The notes under the pieces were generated by a model. The model made no database searches, was not told where the DNA came from, and was given only the letters and a program-made list of their open reading frames with translations. The position numbers and the translations under genes were made by a program. From assembly GCA_020853815.1 (NCBI GenBank), contig JADYYE010000160.1:1-50823 (forward strand): a stretch of DNA of 50,823 nt, read 5' to 3'. Of this stretch, positions 9,360 through 19,353 are shown in pieces; within the stretch, counting starts at the first letter, position 1, and the number at the start of each line of letters is the position of its first letter. The stretch is from Phycisphaerales bacterium (GTDB lineage: Bacteria > Planctomycetota > Phycisphaerae > Phycisphaerales > UBA1924).

Positions 9360-9383
9360 CGTGCGCCTTGCTTTTCGTGCGCC

Positions 9384-10022
9384 CTACTTGGTCTTCAGAA
9401 AGTACGCGACGAAGAAGTGCTCGTCGGCCTGGGTTTTCATGGGCACCCACGACGTGCTGGTCTCGCTAAAGTCAACGTGACGCCGACGGCGGCGGGCATC
9501 GCTCCCCCACCACGCTTCCGACCCCGAGGAGTAGGTCGTCACGGGCTCCTGGACGATCTTCTCGGTCTTCCCGAGGTATGAGCGCGAGTAGACGACGAGG
9601 TTCGCGCCCTTCTGTCGGGCGAGCGCGGCGAGCTGGCCGTCTTCGGGCTCGACGGTGTCCGTGGTCTTGAAGGCCGAGCGCCCGATGATGTCGACGCCGC
9701 CGGCATCACGCGTCACCTGCAGCGCGTCAAGCAGCGTCGACTGACGCTCGGCACGCAGATTGGCCGGCCATTCCTCGGGCGGCGCATCCGACTTGGCGGC
9801 CTCGGCATCCAGGTCTCTGAGCACGGGCTCGAGCCGATCCCACGAGACGGCGCGAATTTTCACGTTGGTTGTGGGCGAGAGCGGCTCGGTAGAGAGCGAG
9901 GTGTAGGTTGCCTGCCAGGGTGAGGTTGTGCAGCCGGAGAGCAACGACGAGGCGACGATCGACCCGAGCAGGAGGGAGCCAAGCGCGATTGCACGCCCGG
10001 GGGAACGAATTGGGTTTGCCAT
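9384..10022 (-). CDS. Lipoprotein of unknown function
   Basis: The product has 212 residues from the ATG at 10022 (MANPIRSPGR...). A hydrophobic signal ends in the lipobox LLSGC (about residue 33), so the mature protein should be lipid-anchored. The body has a segment reading DGQLAALARQKGANLVVYSR, which has the look of the small alpha/beta domains (CsgG/LpoB-like) that recur in lipoproteins built around a conserved ADLVVYG-type strand, but this is only a resemblance. It starts 7 bases after the stop of the Gfo/Idh gene and is probably co-transcribed with it. Frames opening further upstream in this register run through the Gfo/Idh gene and are not real. Confidence 0.75.
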   Translation of the reverse strand: MANPIRSPGRAIALGSLLLGSIVASSLLSGCTTSPWQATYTSLSTEPLSPTTNVKIRAVSWDRLEPVLRDLDAEAAKSDAPPEEWPANLRAERQSTLLDALQVTRDAGGVDIIGRSAFKTTDTVEPEDGQLAALARQKGANLVVYSRSYLGKTEKIVQEPVTTYSSGSEAWWGSDARRRRRHVDFSETSTSWVPMKTQADEHFFVAYFLKTK

Positions 10023-10029
10023 GCTCAAT

Positions 10030-11220
10030 TCAAAGCGGGAAGGAGGCCGGGGTCCACTTGCGATCGGAACGGGAGCTTTCGACGACGCGCTCGATGAAGT
10101 GCACGCCGCGGGCGCCATCAAAGACATCCGGGTAGTCATAGCCGCCATGCAGCCCGATCCCGCCGACGTCGGCCTTGCCGAGAGGCCGGGCTTCGATCGC
10201 GTCGTAGGCGTTTCGGTAGACATTAGCGAAGGCTTCGAAAAAGGCTTCGGGATGCCCGGGGGGCAGGCGTGTGGCACGTTTGGCGGCGTCGCACAGGTAT
10301 CCGTTGCCGCGACGGAAGAACTGCTCCGGGCCGCCGTCGGGTCGGTGCATGAGGACGTTGGGGTCTTCCTGGTGCCACTCGAGTGTGCCCTTGGTGCCAA
10401 AGACGCGGATGCGCAGGTCGTTTTCGTGGCCGACCTCGATCTGCGAAGCGATGAGCACGCCGCGGGCTTCGATGCCGTTGCGGGCCTTGAAACGCAGGAG
10501 CACGTTGGCGTCGTCGTCGAGTCGTCGGCCGGGAACAAACGTGGTGAGATCGGCGCAGATGGACTCGAGCGATAGCCCGGTGATGTACGACACGAGCTGT
10601 TCGGCGTGGCTTCCGATGTCGCCGATCGCGCCGCCCAGGCCGGAGCGGGCCGGATCGGTGCGCCAGTCGGCCTGCTTTTGTCCGCTCTTCTCCAGCGCGG
10701 AAGCGAGCCAGCCCTGGTTGTACTCGACGATCACCTTACGCACGTCTCCGATCGCGCCGGAGGAAACCATCTCGCGGGCGTGCTTCACCATTGGATAACC
10801 CGAGTAGTTGTACGTGACCGCGAAGACCACGCCGGTCTTCTTCACGATCTGGACCAGCTCGCGTGCCTGCTCGGAGGTGTGTACGAGCGGCTTGTCGCAG
10901 ATCACGTTGATCCCCGCGGACGCGAACGCCTTCGCCACGGGGTAATGGGCATGGTTGGGCGTGACGATGCAGACGAAGTCGATGCGTTCATCCTCGCCCA
11001 GGAGCAGTTCGCCCTCGAGCATGTCCTCCCATCGCTCGTAGTTCCGGCGATCGTCGAGGCCGAGGTCGCGCCCCGAGGCCTTGGACTTTTCCGGCGTGGA
11101 GGACAGGGCGCCCGCGACCAATCGGGCGCGGTGGTCCATGCAGGCAGCGGTGCGATGCACCGCGCCGATGAACGCGTCCCGACCGCCGCCCACCATGCCC
11201 ATGCGAAGAACCTTGTTCAC
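10030..11220 (-). CDS. Gfo/Idh/MocA-family NAD(P)-dependent oxidoreductase
   Basis: The product has 396 residues starting at a GTG at 11220, preceded at good spacing by GGAG (in CTGGAGATTGGTC); an ATG at 11256 is possible but would overlap this ribosome site. Near the N-terminus [17 protein letters not shown] carries the Rossmann dinucleotide loop, and the INVICDKPL motif matches the family's (E/D)KP signature with its conserved lysine. The C-terminal half is the alpha/beta substrate domain, with [18 protein letters not shown] as the conserved GD.xxH segment. Enzymes of this family oxidise sugars or inositols; the substrate is not visible here. The sugar isomerase/epimerase-like gene 103 bases upstream on the same strand suggests a shared sugar or inositol route. 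Confidence 0.9.
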   Translation of the reverse strand: MNKVLRMGMVGGGRDAFIGAVHRTAACMDHRARLVAGALSSTPEKSKASGRDLGLDDRRNYERWEDMLEGELLLGEDERIDFVCIVTPNHAHYPVAKAFASAGINVICDKPLVHTSEQARELVQIVKKTGVVFAVTYNYSGYPMVKHAREMVSSGAIGDVRKVIVEYNQGWLASALEKSGQKQADWRTDPARSGLGGAIGDIGSHAEQLVSYITGLSLESICADLTTFVPGRRLDDDANVLLRFKARNGIEARGVLIASQIEVGHENDLRIRVFGTKGTLEWHQEDPNVLMHRPDGGPEQFFRRGNGYLCDAAKRATRLPPGHPEAFFEAFANVYRNAYDAIEARPLGKADVGGIGLHGGYDYPDVFDGARGVHFIERVVESSRSDRKWTPASFPL

Positions 11221-11323
11221 GACCAATCTCCAGCAGACCTCAAACTTTACCTTCATTCGGCGCGGCGCCGATGCGCCGAGCGAAGCGACCCCAAGGCTTA
11301 CCGGCACCCTTCCGCGCGAGCCG

Positions 11324-12337
11324 CTACTTCTTGGCCTTCTCTTCCTTGTCGAACGCGGCGTCGAAGGCGACGCCGGAGGGCGTGAAATCCACGCCGCGAA
11401 CATACTCGCAGCTTTCCTTCGCGCCGTGCTCGCGGTCCATCCCCGCGTCCTCCCATTCAACGCTGAGCGGGCCCTGATAGTTCGCGCGATTGAGGGCGCG
11501 GATGATGGCGTCGAAATCGACGTGCCCGCGGCCGACGGAACGGAAATCCCAGCCGCGCCGATGATCACCGAACGCCAGGTGCGAACCGAGGATGCTCGCC
11601 GTGCCGTTCATGTTGGTCGCGACGTCCTTCATGTGGACGTGCCAGATGCGATCCTTGAAGGTGTCGATGAAGATCGCGGGGTCGACACCCTGCCACAGGA
11701 GGTGGCTCGGATCAAAGTTGAAGCCGAACGCGGGATGCCCGTTGACGGCGTCGATCGCCCGCTGCGCGGTGTAAATGTCATACGCGATCTCGCCCGGGTG
11801 GACCTCCAGGCCAAACTTCACGCCAACGGCCGCGAACTCGTCGAGGATGGGCGTCCAGCGCTTGCCGAAGTCCTTGAAGCCATCGTCGATCTCCTTGGAC
11901 GAGGTGGGCGGGAAGAAATAGAGCTTGTGCCACACGCTGCTGCCCGTAAAGCCGTTGACGACCTTCACGCCGAACTTGGCCTCGGCCTTCGCAGTCGTGA
12001 TCATCTCGGCGGCGGCCCGCTTGCGCACGCCTTCCTTGTTGCCGTCGGCCCAGACTCGCTCGGGGAGGATGGACTTGTGGCGTGCGTCGATGGGGTCGCA
12101 GACGGCCTGTCCCACGAGGTGGCTGGAGATCGCGTAGCACTGCAGGCCGTGGGCTTGCAGGATTTCCCAACGGCTCTGGCAGTGGCGTTTGTCGCGCATC
12201 GCCTTGACCGGGTCGAAGTGATCGCCCCAGCAGGCGAGCTCAAGCCCGTCATAGCCGAACGACTTGGCCTTCTCGGCCATGACTTCGAGGGGAAGGTCGG
12301 CCCACTGGCCCGTGAACAACGTGACGGCTCTTGGCAT
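11324..12337 (-). CDS. Sugar phosphate isomerase/epimerase (xylose-isomerase-like TIM barrel)
   Basis: The product has 337 residues from the ATG at 12337, with AAGGAG about 9 bases upstream. The sequence follows the AP-endonuclease-2/xylose-isomerase-like fold: [16 protein letters not shown] near the N-terminus, [17 protein letters not shown] with a metal-binding Glu/His, [26 protein letters not shown], and a final [12 protein letters not shown] glutamate. These give the E-D-H-E metal set used by such isomerases and epimerases. Family members act on sugars such as inosose or ketoses; no specific substrate can be assigned. It lies upstream of the Gfo/Idh gene and diverges from hutG. Confidence 0.88.
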   Translation of the reverse strand: MPRAVTLFTGQWADLPLEVMAEKAKSFGYDGLELACWGDHFDPVKAMRDKRHCQSRWEILQAHGLQCYAISSHLVGQAVCDPIDARHKSILPERVWADGNKEGVRKRAAAEMITTAKAEAKFGVKVVNGFTGSSVWHKLYFFPPTSSKEIDDGFKDFGKRWTPILDEFAAVGVKFGLEVHPGEIAYDIYTAQRAIDAVNGHPAFGFNFDPSHLLWQGVDPAIFIDTFKDRIWHVHMKDVATNMNGTASILGSHLAFGDHRRGWDFRSVGRGHVDFDAIIRALNRANYQGPLSVEWEDAGMDREHGAKESCEYVRGVDFTPSGVAFDAAFDKEEKAKK

Positions 12338-12411
12338 TGGGTTGGCTCCTTGCTCGGGACACCGACAGTCTAGTGCCGCGCACGCTTCCCCGCCCGCGAT
12401 ACAGTGGGTGC

Positions 12412-13326
12412 ATGATCCCGCACACCACGCCGGGCGTGTGGCCCGCCGACATCCCCGCGGCACGCTTCGCCTCGCTCGTCCAGCGCGAACGCCCCGAGGG
12501 CTGCCGCGTCGGGTTGCTGGGCATTCCGCAGGATATTGGCGTGCGATTGAACAATGGTCGTCCCGGCGCCGCGGAAGGCCCGCGTGAATTCCGGCGGGCG
12601 CTGGCACGCCTTGGGGTGGCCCGCCCGGACGGGCACGATTGGCCGCGCGTCTTTGACGCGGGCGATGTCGTTCCGGCGACGTTTGACGGGCCGGCGTCCC
12701 TCGACAATACCGACGCCATCGCGGCCTTGCACGAGACGCACCGACGCATCAGCGAGGCCTCGCTCGCCATCGCCGACGCGGGCTTGCTCCCTTTCGCGGT
12801 GGGCGGCGGGCACGATTGCACGTTTGCCTTTGTGCAGGGAGTGCAACGGCAGATCCGTTCACCGATGGCGGGGCTGTACTTTGATCCGCACCTCGACGTG
12901 CGTGAGACGCCCGGGAGCGGCATGGGATTCCGACGCTTGATTGAAGTCGGTGCCGTCGATTCGCTCTCGATCGTGGGATTCGACGCAATCGTGAACTCGC
13001 GCGAGCACGTCTCGTGGTTCCGCGAGCAGGGCGGGCAGATGCTCGATCCCGCAGGGCCGCTGCAGTTGCCCCAGGGAAGGCCGCTGTTCGTGAGCGTGGA
13101 TATGGACTCTATCGACGCGTCGAGCGCCCCGGGCGTGAGCGCGATGAACCCGTGCGGGCTGTCCCCCTCGCAACTGGTCCCGTGGGTCGAGGCCGCGGCG
13201 GCGCATCCGCGGCTGGCGTGCTTCGACATCATGGAACTGAGCCCTCCTCACGATCCCGACGGGCGCACGGCTCGCCTTGCGGCATATCTGTTCCTGACAT
13301 TCCTGCGGGCCTTGCCGCCCGCGTGA
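12412..13326 (+). CDS. hutG: Arginase/agmatinase/formimidoylglutamase-family hydrolase, likely HutG
   Basis: The product has 304 residues from the ATG at 12412. The manganese-binding signatures of the ureohydrolase family are present: [20 protein letters not shown] (DxHxD) and [14 protein letters not shown] (SxDxDxxD); the normally following Pro of the last motif is Ala. A conserved late acidic element [13 protein letters not shown] is also seen. hutI starts 12 bases downstream, which makes formimidoylglutamase the likely activity: formimidoylglutamate to glutamate and formamide, last step of histidine breakdown. An arginase or agmatinase role is possible but less supported. hutH and hutU are not in the window. 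Confidence 0.85.
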   Translation: MIPHTTPGVWPADIPAARFASLVQRERPEGCRVGLLGIPQDIGVRLNNGRPGAAEGPREFRRALARLGVARPDGHDWPRVFDAGDVVPATFDGPASLDNTDAIAALHETHRRISEASLAIADAGLLPFAVGGGHDCTFAFVQGVQRQIRSPMAGLYFDPHLDVRETPGSGMGFRRLIEVGAVDSLSIVGFDAIVNSREHVSWFREQGGQMLDPAGPLQLPQGRPLFVSVDMDSIDASSAPGVSAMNPCGLSPSQLVPWVEAAAAHPRLACFDIMELSPPHDPDGRTARLAAYLFLTFLRALPPA

Positions 13327-13338
13327 GCATTGCGTTCC

Positions 13339-14565
13339 ATGCTGACCCTGATCCACAACGCGCGTGTGCTGACCCTGGCGGGCGATCGGCCCCGGCGGGG
13401 CGCGTCCATGCGCGATCTCGGGGTGATCGACCGCGCGGACGTGCTCATCGTGGACGACAGGATTTCGCTGGTCGCGCCGAGTAATCCGGGCATTCAGTTC
13501 GTACGTCCGCCGGACGTGTCCATCGACGCCAAAGGCCGCGTGCTCATGCCGGCGCTCGTCGATTGCCACACCCACGCGTGCTGGGCGGGCTCGCGGATTG
13601 ACGAGTGGGAGCGGAAGCTCGCGGGCGCGACGTATCTTGAGATCCTGCAGGCCGGCGGTGGGATCATGTCAACCGTGCGTGCAACGCGGGCGGCGACGGA
13701 ACACGAGCTGGTGTCATCGCTCTCGGCACGCCTTGCCCGGATGCTCGCGTTCGGCACGGCCACGGTCGAGGTGAAATCGGGGTACGGCCTGTCGACGGAG
13801 CACGAGTTGAAGATGCTCCGCGCCATCAGGCGCGCGGCGGACACCCTTCCGGGAACCGTCGTCCCCACCGCGCTCATCGCCCACGCGATCGACCACGACC
13901 AGCCGGGGTTCGTCGATACCACGATCCATGACACGCTCGACGCGGTTCACGCCGAGTTTCCGGGCATCGCGCTCGACGCGTACTGCGAAAACGGCGCGTG
14001 GAGCCTGGCGGACTGCGCGCGCCTATTTGATCGCGCCCGATCGCTCGGGCATCCGATCCGTGTCCACACGAACCAATTCAACAGCCTGGGCATGGTCGAG
14101 CACGCGGCCGCGATCGGTGCCACCAGTTGCGACCATCTCGAAGCCATGACCGACGCCGAGATCCGTGCGATCGGCGCGTCGCCCTCGATCGGCGTCGTTC
14201 TCCCCGCGGCGTGCCTGCACCTAGGCTCGCCCTTCGCGAGCGCCCGGCGGATGATCGACGCCGGGGCCGCGCTCGCGCTGGCGACCAACTGCAACCCCGG
14301 GTCGGCGCCGACGGAGTCCATGCCACTGGCGATGGGGATGGGTGTGCGCGGCTGCGGCATGACACCAGCAGAGGCAATCGTCGCGGCGACCCTCAACGCG
14401 GCGTGCGTGCTGGGCCTCGGCGATCGGGGACAGGTCGCACCCGGGCAGCGGGCGGACCTTGTGCTCCTGGCGGACCGCGACGAGCGGGCGATCGTGTACG
14501 AACTCGGCGGTTCTCCGATCTCGCACGTTTTCGTGGGCGGGAAGCTCGTGCGCCCGCTGACGTGA
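13339..14565 (+). CDS. hutI: Imidazolonepropionase
   Basis: The 408-residue amidohydrolase opens the imidazolone ring to formimidoylglutamate in histidine degradation. The ATG at 13339 gives MLTLIHNARVLTL, the usual first strand; a TTG at 13330 is possible. Family motifs include the metal-binding VDCHTHACWAGSR, GGGIMSTVRATRAA (substrate loop), VEVKSGYGLSTE, the HTNQFN strand, and ALATNCNPGSAPTESMPLAM with the catalytic Asn/Asp region. It follows hutG closely and should be in one operon with it; map follows 30 bases later and may be co-transcribed. Confidence 0.95.
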   Translation: MLTLIHNARVLTLAGDRPRRGASMRDLGVIDRADVLIVDDRISLVAPSNPGIQFVRPPDVSIDAKGRVLMPALVDCHTHACWAGSRIDEWERKLAGATYLEILQAGGGIMSTVRATRAATEHELVSSLSARLARMLAFGTATVEVKSGYGLSTEHELKMLRAIRRAADTLPGTVVPTALIAHAIDHDQPGFVDTTIHDTLDAVHAEFPGIALDAYCENGAWSLADCARLFDRARSLGHPIRVHTNQFNSLGMVEHAAAIGATSCDHLEAMTDAEIRAIGASPSIGVVLPAACLHLGSPFASARRMIDAGAALALATNCNPGSAPTESMPLAMGMGVRGCGMTPAEAIVAATLNAACVLGLGDRGQVAPGQRADLVLLADRDERAIVYELGGSPISHVFVGGKLVRPLT

Positions 14566-14594
14566 GGCGGGCGAGCACCTACGATGACGGACCA

Positions 14595-15428
14595 ATGGCC
14601 GCACCTTCACTTCATGTCCCCAAGATTTCCGCCATCGAGGCCGAGGGAGCTCTCGCCGCGGCCCGAAAGGTGGTCGAGACGCACCACAAGCTGGCGGCGT
14701 GGCTGCACCCGGGCGTGACGCTGGCGCAGATCGACCAGCACGTCGCCAAGGTTCTCGACGACCTGCGCTGCGCGTCATGCTTCCTTCACTACAAGGGCGC
14801 GAAGCGCGTGCCCTTCCCGTCCTACGCCTGCCTGTCGCTCAACGAGTGCGTCGTCCACGGGACGGCCGGGTACTACCCGCACCCCGTGAAGGACGGCGAT
14901 GTCCTGAAGATCGACATCGGCGTGCGCTATCGCGGCTGGATCGGCGACGCGGCCTGGACCTATGTCTTCGGGCAGCCTTCGCCGCTCGTGAAAAAGCTCA
15001 CGGACTGCGGCAAAGAGTCGCTGTCCAAGGGCCTGCAGGAACTTCGCCCTGGCAACACGTTTCTTGCGTGGGCGAAGGCCGTGCAAGACATCGTGGAGAC
15101 GAAATACGGTTTCCACCTGGTGCGCGGCCTGGGCGGGCATGGCTACGGACGCGAGTTGCACGATCGTCCCTTTGTTTCCAATGTCGTCCCGACCTATCCG
15201 GGCGAATGGCCCGAGGCCTTTGAGCCCTGCCGACCCGGCACTCTGGTGGCGGTTGAGCCCATGATCGCGGTGGGCACCGGCCAGACGCTGGAGCGACCGA
15301 AGGAATGGCCGGTCTATTCCAAGGACGGCTCGCTCACGGTCCACTACGAGCACGACGTCTATATCACCGAGAACGGCCCGAGAGTCCTGACCGAAGGGCT
15401 GGAGCAGGTCCGAGACGTGATCGTCTGA
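14595..15428 (+). CDS. map: Type I methionine aminopeptidase
   Basis: The 277-residue enzyme removes the initiator methionine from nascent proteins. All five metal ligands of the pita-bread fold can be placed: KIDIGVRYRGWIGDAAWTY (two Asp), GLGGHGYGRELHD (His), VAVEPMIAVG (Glu) and HYEHDVYITENGPRVLT (Glu). SLNECVVHG carries the substrate-side His. The N-terminus (MAAPSLHVPKIS) is about 15-20 residues longer than the minimal type I enzyme but lacks the SH3-binding Zn extension. The start is at an ATG 29 bases after hutI. Confidence 0.95.
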   Translation: MAAPSLHVPKISAIEAEGALAAARKVVETHHKLAAWLHPGVTLAQIDQHVAKVLDDLRCASCFLHYKGAKRVPFPSYACLSLNECVVHGTAGYYPHPVKDGDVLKIDIGVRYRGWIGDAAWTYVFGQPSPLVKKLTDCGKESLSKGLQELRPGNTFLAWAKAVQDIVETKYGFHLVRGLGGHGYGRELHDRPFVSNVVPTYPGEWPEAFEPCRPGTLVAVEPMIAVGTGQTLERPKEWPVYSKDGSLTVHYEHDVYITENGPRVLTEGLEQVRDVIV

Positions 15429-15542
15429 CTTGGCCGGCATGGCCAGCGTGCAGGCCGCAACCCGCCGGGTCCGGCAATTCCGATTACGGTTGGCCCGGCG
15501 TTCCATTGGACTCTTCAGGAATGTTGGGCAATACTCAAGCCC

Positions 15543-16391
15543 GTGAACCGCGTTGAGCAGATTTTCACGACGCTCAGGCAGGAGCGGAAACGGGCCCTGA
15601 TGCCGTTTATCTGCGGCGGGCACCCGCGCCCGGGTGCCACCGCTCAGGTTCTGCCCGCGCTGCAGGCTGCCGGGGCCAGCATCGTCGAAATCGGGATTCC
15701 GTTCTCGGACCCGATCGCCGACGGGCCTGTCATCGCCGCGGCCATGCACGTCGCCCTGCAGCGCGGCTCGACTCCCCAGTCGGTCTTCGACGAAGTTCGC
15801 TCGGTGCGCGATCAACTCTCGATCGGACTGATCGCCATGGTGAGCGTGTCGATCGTGCATCGCATGGGCGGGCCGACGGAGTTTGTGGCCAAGGCCGCCG
15901 ACGCGGGGTTTGACGGATTCATTTTCCCCGATGCGCCACTCGAAGAGTCGAGCGTACTGCTGGCGACCTGTCGCGATCGCGGGGTTTCGGCGAGCCTTTT
16001 GATCTCGCCGTCGACGCCTTTCGCGCGGGCCAAGGAGATCGTGGCGGCCTCGACGGGATTCGTGTATCTCTTGGCGCGGGCCGGGATTACGGGCGAGCGC
16101 GCGGAAGCTCCGGAGATTGCGGGGCGCGTCACCAAGCTTCGAGAGGTGACCGAGCTGCCGATCGCGGTCGGCTTTGGCATCTCGAGCGCGGCTCATGTGC
16201 AGTCGGTGACGGATTCCGCCGACGCGGCGATCGTGGGGAGCGCGCTGGTCCGCCGCATGAGCGAGGCGGACGCGCAGGGACGCGATCCGGTCGCGGAGGC
16301 ATCGAGCTTCGTTGGCGAATTGTGCCAGGGTCTGCAACAGCGACAATCATCGGCCGGTCAGCCCGCCGCGTCGGGTGCGTCGTCACCCTGA
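15543..16391 (+). CDS. trpA: Tryptophan synthase alpha chain
   Basis: The 282-residue TIM barrel converts indole-3-glycerol phosphate to indole and glyceraldehyde 3-phosphate. The start is a GTG at 15543. The catalytic region IVEIGIPFSDPIADGPVI holds the essential Glu and the ADGP Asp. FIFPDAPLEES and LLARAGITGERAEA (phosphate and loop 6 region) and VGFGISSAAHV fit the family. The usual GDP or GYP turn after the first strand reads GGHPRPG here, a small deviation away from the catalytic residues. The gene stands alone; trpB is not next to it, unlike the usual trpBA order. Confidence 0.94.
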   Translation: MNRVEQIFTTLRQERKRALMPFICGGHPRPGATAQVLPALQAAGASIVEIGIPFSDPIADGPVIAAAMHVALQRGSTPQSVFDEVRSVRDQLSIGLIAMVSVSIVHRMGGPTEFVAKAADAGFDGFIFPDAPLEESSVLLATCRDRGVSASLLISPSTPFARAKEIVAASTGFVYLLARAGITGERAEAPEIAGRVTKLREVTELPIAVGFGISSAAHVQSVTDSADAAIVGSALVRRMSEADAQGRDPVAEASSFVGELCQGLQQRQSSAGQPAASGASSP

Positions 16392-16471
16392 CCCGAGCGA
16401 TCGCTGTATGGCGACCGGCCTTTTCGGCAATCCCGCCCTGTGTGTTGGGCAATCCGTGAACACTGTTCCGA

Positions 16472-16495
16472 GCGGCACGATCTGCTTCGTGCCGC
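16472..16495 (+). promoter_or_regulatory. Strong hairpin upstream of glnN
   Basis: A perfect 9-bp stem GCGGCACGA/TCGTGCCGC with a 6-base loop lies between trpA and glnN; a short T run appears only 11 bases later (about 16506-16512). It may be a weak terminator for trpA or a leader structure of glnN; the sequence does not decide. Confidence 0.5.
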
Positions 16496-16562
16496 GAGCA
16501 ATCGCTGATTTTTCCCGCGTGCCGAGGATCGGCGTGCGAATCATCCAGACGGAGTCTGATCC

Positions 16563-18740
16563 ATGAGCATTTCGAGTTCTTCCGACACCCGAGCCCGAAC
16601 CATGAACCCCACCACTCTTTCGTACATCCCCAGCGAGGAACTCTTCGCCGAGGACGTCTTCACCGATCGCGTGATGCGCCAGCGCCTGCCCAAGGACGTG
16701 TTCAAGGCGTTGCAGCGGACCCTGACCAAGGGCGAGCGGCTGAACCCGCAGCTGGCGGACGTCGTGGCCGCCGCCATGAAGGATTGGGCGATCGAGCGCG
16801 GCGCGACGCACTACACCCACTGGTTCCAGCCGCTAACGGGCCAGACCGCTGAAAAGCACGACGCCTTCATCACGCCCGACGGGCACGGCGGGGCGCTCAC
16901 GGAGTTCACCGGCTCGGCGCTCGTTCAGGGCGAGCCCGACGCGTCGAGCTTCCCCTCGGGCGGCATCCGCGCCACGTTTGAGGCCCGCGGCTACACCGCG
17001 TGGGACTGCACCAGCCCCGTCTTCCTTTCGCGGAACGCGGGCTCGGTGACGCTGTGCATCCCCACGGCCTTTGTTTCGTGGACGGGAGAGGCGCTCGACC
17101 ACAAGACGCCCTTGTTGCGCTCCATGGACGCGGTCTCGGAGCAGGCCGTCCGCCTGCTCAAGATTTTCAGCGCCGACCAGGGCGTGAGCCGGGTGATGGC
17201 GACGTGCGGGTGCGAGCAGGAGTATTTCCTGGTCGACCGCGATTACTTCTACGATCGCCCGGACATGATCGCGTGCGAGCGGACGCTCTTCGGCGCCCGC
17301 CCGCCCAAGCACCAGCAGCTCGAGGACCACTACTTCGGGAGCATCCCGACGCGGGTCATGGCGTTCATGGCGGAGGTCGAGCGCGATCTCTATCGCCTGG
17401 GCGTTCCGGTCAAGACGCGTCACAACGAGGTCGCGCCGTGCCAGTTCGAGCTGGCCCCGACCTTTGAGACCGCCAACGTCGCGTCGGACCACCAGATGCT
17501 GGTGATGGAGACCATGCGCCGCGTGGCGCCGCGCCACAACTTCGCCTGCCTGCTGCACGAGAAGCCCTTCGCGGGGATCAACGGCTCGGGCAAGCACGTC
17601 AATTGGTCGATCGCGACCGACACGGGCATCAATCTGCTCGATCCTCGCGACGATACTCACTCCAACATGATCTTCTTGTGCACGCTGGCGGCGGTCATCC
17701 GCGCGGTGGACCTGCACGCCGACCTGCTCCGCGCCAGCGTCGCCCACGCCTCGAACGACCACCGCCTGGGCGCGAACGAAGCCCCGCCGGCAATCATGTC
17801 GATCTTCCTGGGCGACATGCTGACCGACATCGTGAACCAGCTCGAGTCGGGCGGGGCCAAGCGCACCATGAAGGGCACGAGCCTTGAGCTGGGCACCACG
17901 ACGCTCCCCCAGATCCCCCGCCACACGGGCGACCGCAACCGCACCAGCCCGTTCGCGTTCACGGGGAACAAGTTCGAGTTCCGGGCCGTGGGCTCCAGCC
18001 AGGCCGTCGCGTGGCCGACGACCGTGCTCAACACCATCGTCGCCGACAGCCTGTCGTTCCTGTGCGACCAGCTCGAGAAGGCGATCGGCAAGAACACCGG
18101 CGACGAAGCAAAGGTTCAGGGCGCGGTGCGAGGCGTGCTGCAGAAGATCATCAAGCAGCACAAACGCGTGATCTTCAACGGCGACGGTTACGACAAATCC
18201 TGGCATGACGAGGCCAAGAAGCGCGGTCTGCCCAACCACCGCGAGTCAGTCGCGGCGTTGTCGACCCTGAGCGACAAGAAGAACGCCGATCTGTTCTCCG
18301 CGTTCAAGGTGCTGAGCAAGGTCGAGCTGGAGAGCCGCGAGCATGTCTTCCTCGAAAAGTACTGCAAGCAGGTTCTGATCGAGGGGGAGACCGCGATGCT
18401 GATGGCACGAACGCTGATCCTCCCGGCCGCCATCCGCTTCCAGACCGAGCAGGCGGAGAACATCTCCGTGACCGAGGCGGCGGACGTCGACACGTCCAAG
18501 TCGCGTGAGGCGCTGGAGAGCTTTTCGGCGCTGGTCGATTCCCTTCGTGACGCGGTGGACGCGCTGGAGAAGGCGGTGGACCACCACGACGCGGGTGTCC
18601 ACAAGCACGCCGCGCATGTGCGCGACAAGGTGCGCGGCGCGATGAGCGACCTGCGCGAGGTGGTCGACCAGTTGGAGGAGCGCATCCCGGCCGATCTGTG
18701 GCCCATGCCGACGTACCGCGAGATGCTGACGATCAAGTGA
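16563..18740 (+). CDS. glnN: Glutamine synthetase type III
   Basis: The 725-residue GSIII makes glutamine from glutamate, ammonium and ATP; GSIII enzymes are large dodecamers found in Bacteroidetes, cyanobacteria and planctomycetes. The ATG at 16563 follows CGGAG (16549-16553). GSIII marks include an N-terminal domain with [30 protein letters not shown] with catalytic glutamates, [28 protein letters not shown] (ammonium/ATP region), and [19 protein letters not shown] in the C-terminal half. A long helical C-terminus (about residues 590-725) follows. The length matches the family. A hairpin just upstream may bear on its regulation. It would assimilate ammonium such as that released by the NrfA and Hut pathways. 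Confidence 0.97.
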   Translation: MSISSSSDTRARTMNPTTLSYIPSEELFAEDVFTDRVMRQRLPKDVFKALQRTLTKGERLNPQLADVVAAAMKDWAIERGATHYTHWFQPLTGQTAEKHDAFITPDGHGGALTEFTGSALVQGEPDASSFPSGGIRATFEARGYTAWDCTSPVFLSRNAGSVTLCIPTAFVSWTGEALDHKTPLLRSMDAVSEQAVRLLKIFSADQGVSRVMATCGCEQEYFLVDRDYFYDRPDMIACERTLFGARPPKHQQLEDHYFGSIPTRVMAFMAEVERDLYRLGVPVKTRHNEVAPCQFELAPTFETANVASDHQMLVMETMRRVAPRHNFACLLHEKPFAGINGSGKHVNWSIATDTGINLLDPRDDTHSNMIFLCTLAAVIRAVDLHADLLRASVAHASNDHRLGANEAPPAIMSIFLGDMLTDIVNQLESGGAKRTMKGTSLELGTTTLPQIPRHTGDRNRTSPFAFTGNKFEFRAVGSSQAVAWPTTVLNTIVADSLSFLCDQLEKAIGKNTGDEAKVQGAVRGVLQKIIKQHKRVIFNGDGYDKSWHDEAKKRGLPNHRESVAALSTLSDKKNADLFSAFKVLSKVELESREHVFLEKYCKQVLIEGETAMLMARTLILPAAIRFQTEQAENISVTEAADVDTSKSREALESFSALVDSLRDAVDALEKAVDHHDAGVHKHAAHVRDKVRGAMSDLREVVDQLEERIPADLWPMPTYREMLTIK

Positions 18741-18782
18741 GCATCGCGGATCTCCCGCGGCACTCGGCACCCCGTTCACCCA

Positions 18783-18808
18783 CGCCCCGCGCCTTCGCGG
18801 GGCGATTT
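18783..18808 (+). terminator. Hairpin terminator after glnN
   Basis: A 9-bp stem CGCCCCGCG/CGCGGGGCG with a CCTT loop, 42 bases after the glnN stop, is followed by ATTT only, so the T run is weak. Confidence 0.6.
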
Positions 18809-18884
18809 GGCGCGCACATTCGAACGCGATTCCTCGCTCCCGAGACGACGCCTGTATCGACGCACGCAATGGCCGGGTGGCTTC

Positions 18885-19082
18885 ATGTGCGACGCGGAGG
18901 CACGCGAAGCCGCCACGGAGTCGTACGGCATGGTGGAGCCCCATGCCCGTGCGCGGTCGTCGATCCGGCCTTGGTCGCACTCGCGGATGGTGGGTCTGGC
19001 CCTGGAGCCGGACAAAGACTCCGAGGTTTCCCTACGGCCGGCCGCGCACGAGCCGCCGAGCAATGATACGGATTCTGGATAG
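18885..19082 (+). CDS. Possible small protein, weak support
   Basis: A 65-codon frame begins at ATG 18885 (MCDAEAREAATESYGM...) and ends at 19082. Third codon positions are mostly G or C through this stretch, unlike the preceding in-frame codons from 18807, which suggests possible coding. There is no convincing ribosome site, only GGGTGG about 6 bases upstream, and no recognisable domain. It lies in the glnN/beta-lactamase gap. It may equally be a chance frame. Confidence 0.25.
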   Translation: MCDAEAREAATESYGMVEPHARARSSIRPWSHSRMVGLALEPDKDSEVSLRPAAHEPPSNDTDSG

Positions 19083-19353
19083 AAACCGCGCGTGGTTTGG
19101 GGTACCCCCGCGCTCCGCGTGTGTGTTTTTCAAGCCACACGGGCGCATGTTCCAACGAGAACCCGCATCAGCAGTGTGCGAAGTGGACACCCCCCGCTGC
19201 GGGGTGTAGGACTTGCCGGAGTGCCTCGACGGGGAGCCGATCTTCGGCCGAGGCAACGCGCCGGGACATTGGGCCGCGTCAACGCCTGAGAGCTTGATCT
19301 TGGCGCGAAGATTGACGCGAAGGGCGCCCAAAGAAGCGGCGTGAACTTGAAAC

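Larger units (their letters stand above)
18741..19353. other. 613-base stretch without a firmly supported gene
   Basis: This gap between glnN and the convergent beta-lactamase-fold gene holds the glnN terminator hairpin, one weakly supported small reading frame (18885-19082), and an inverted repeat ACACCCC/GGGGTGT at 19187-19207. Several overlapping open frames exist on both strands, as is normal at this GC content. I see no tRNA, SRP RNA, tmRNA or riboswitch that I can recognise. Confidence 0.5.
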
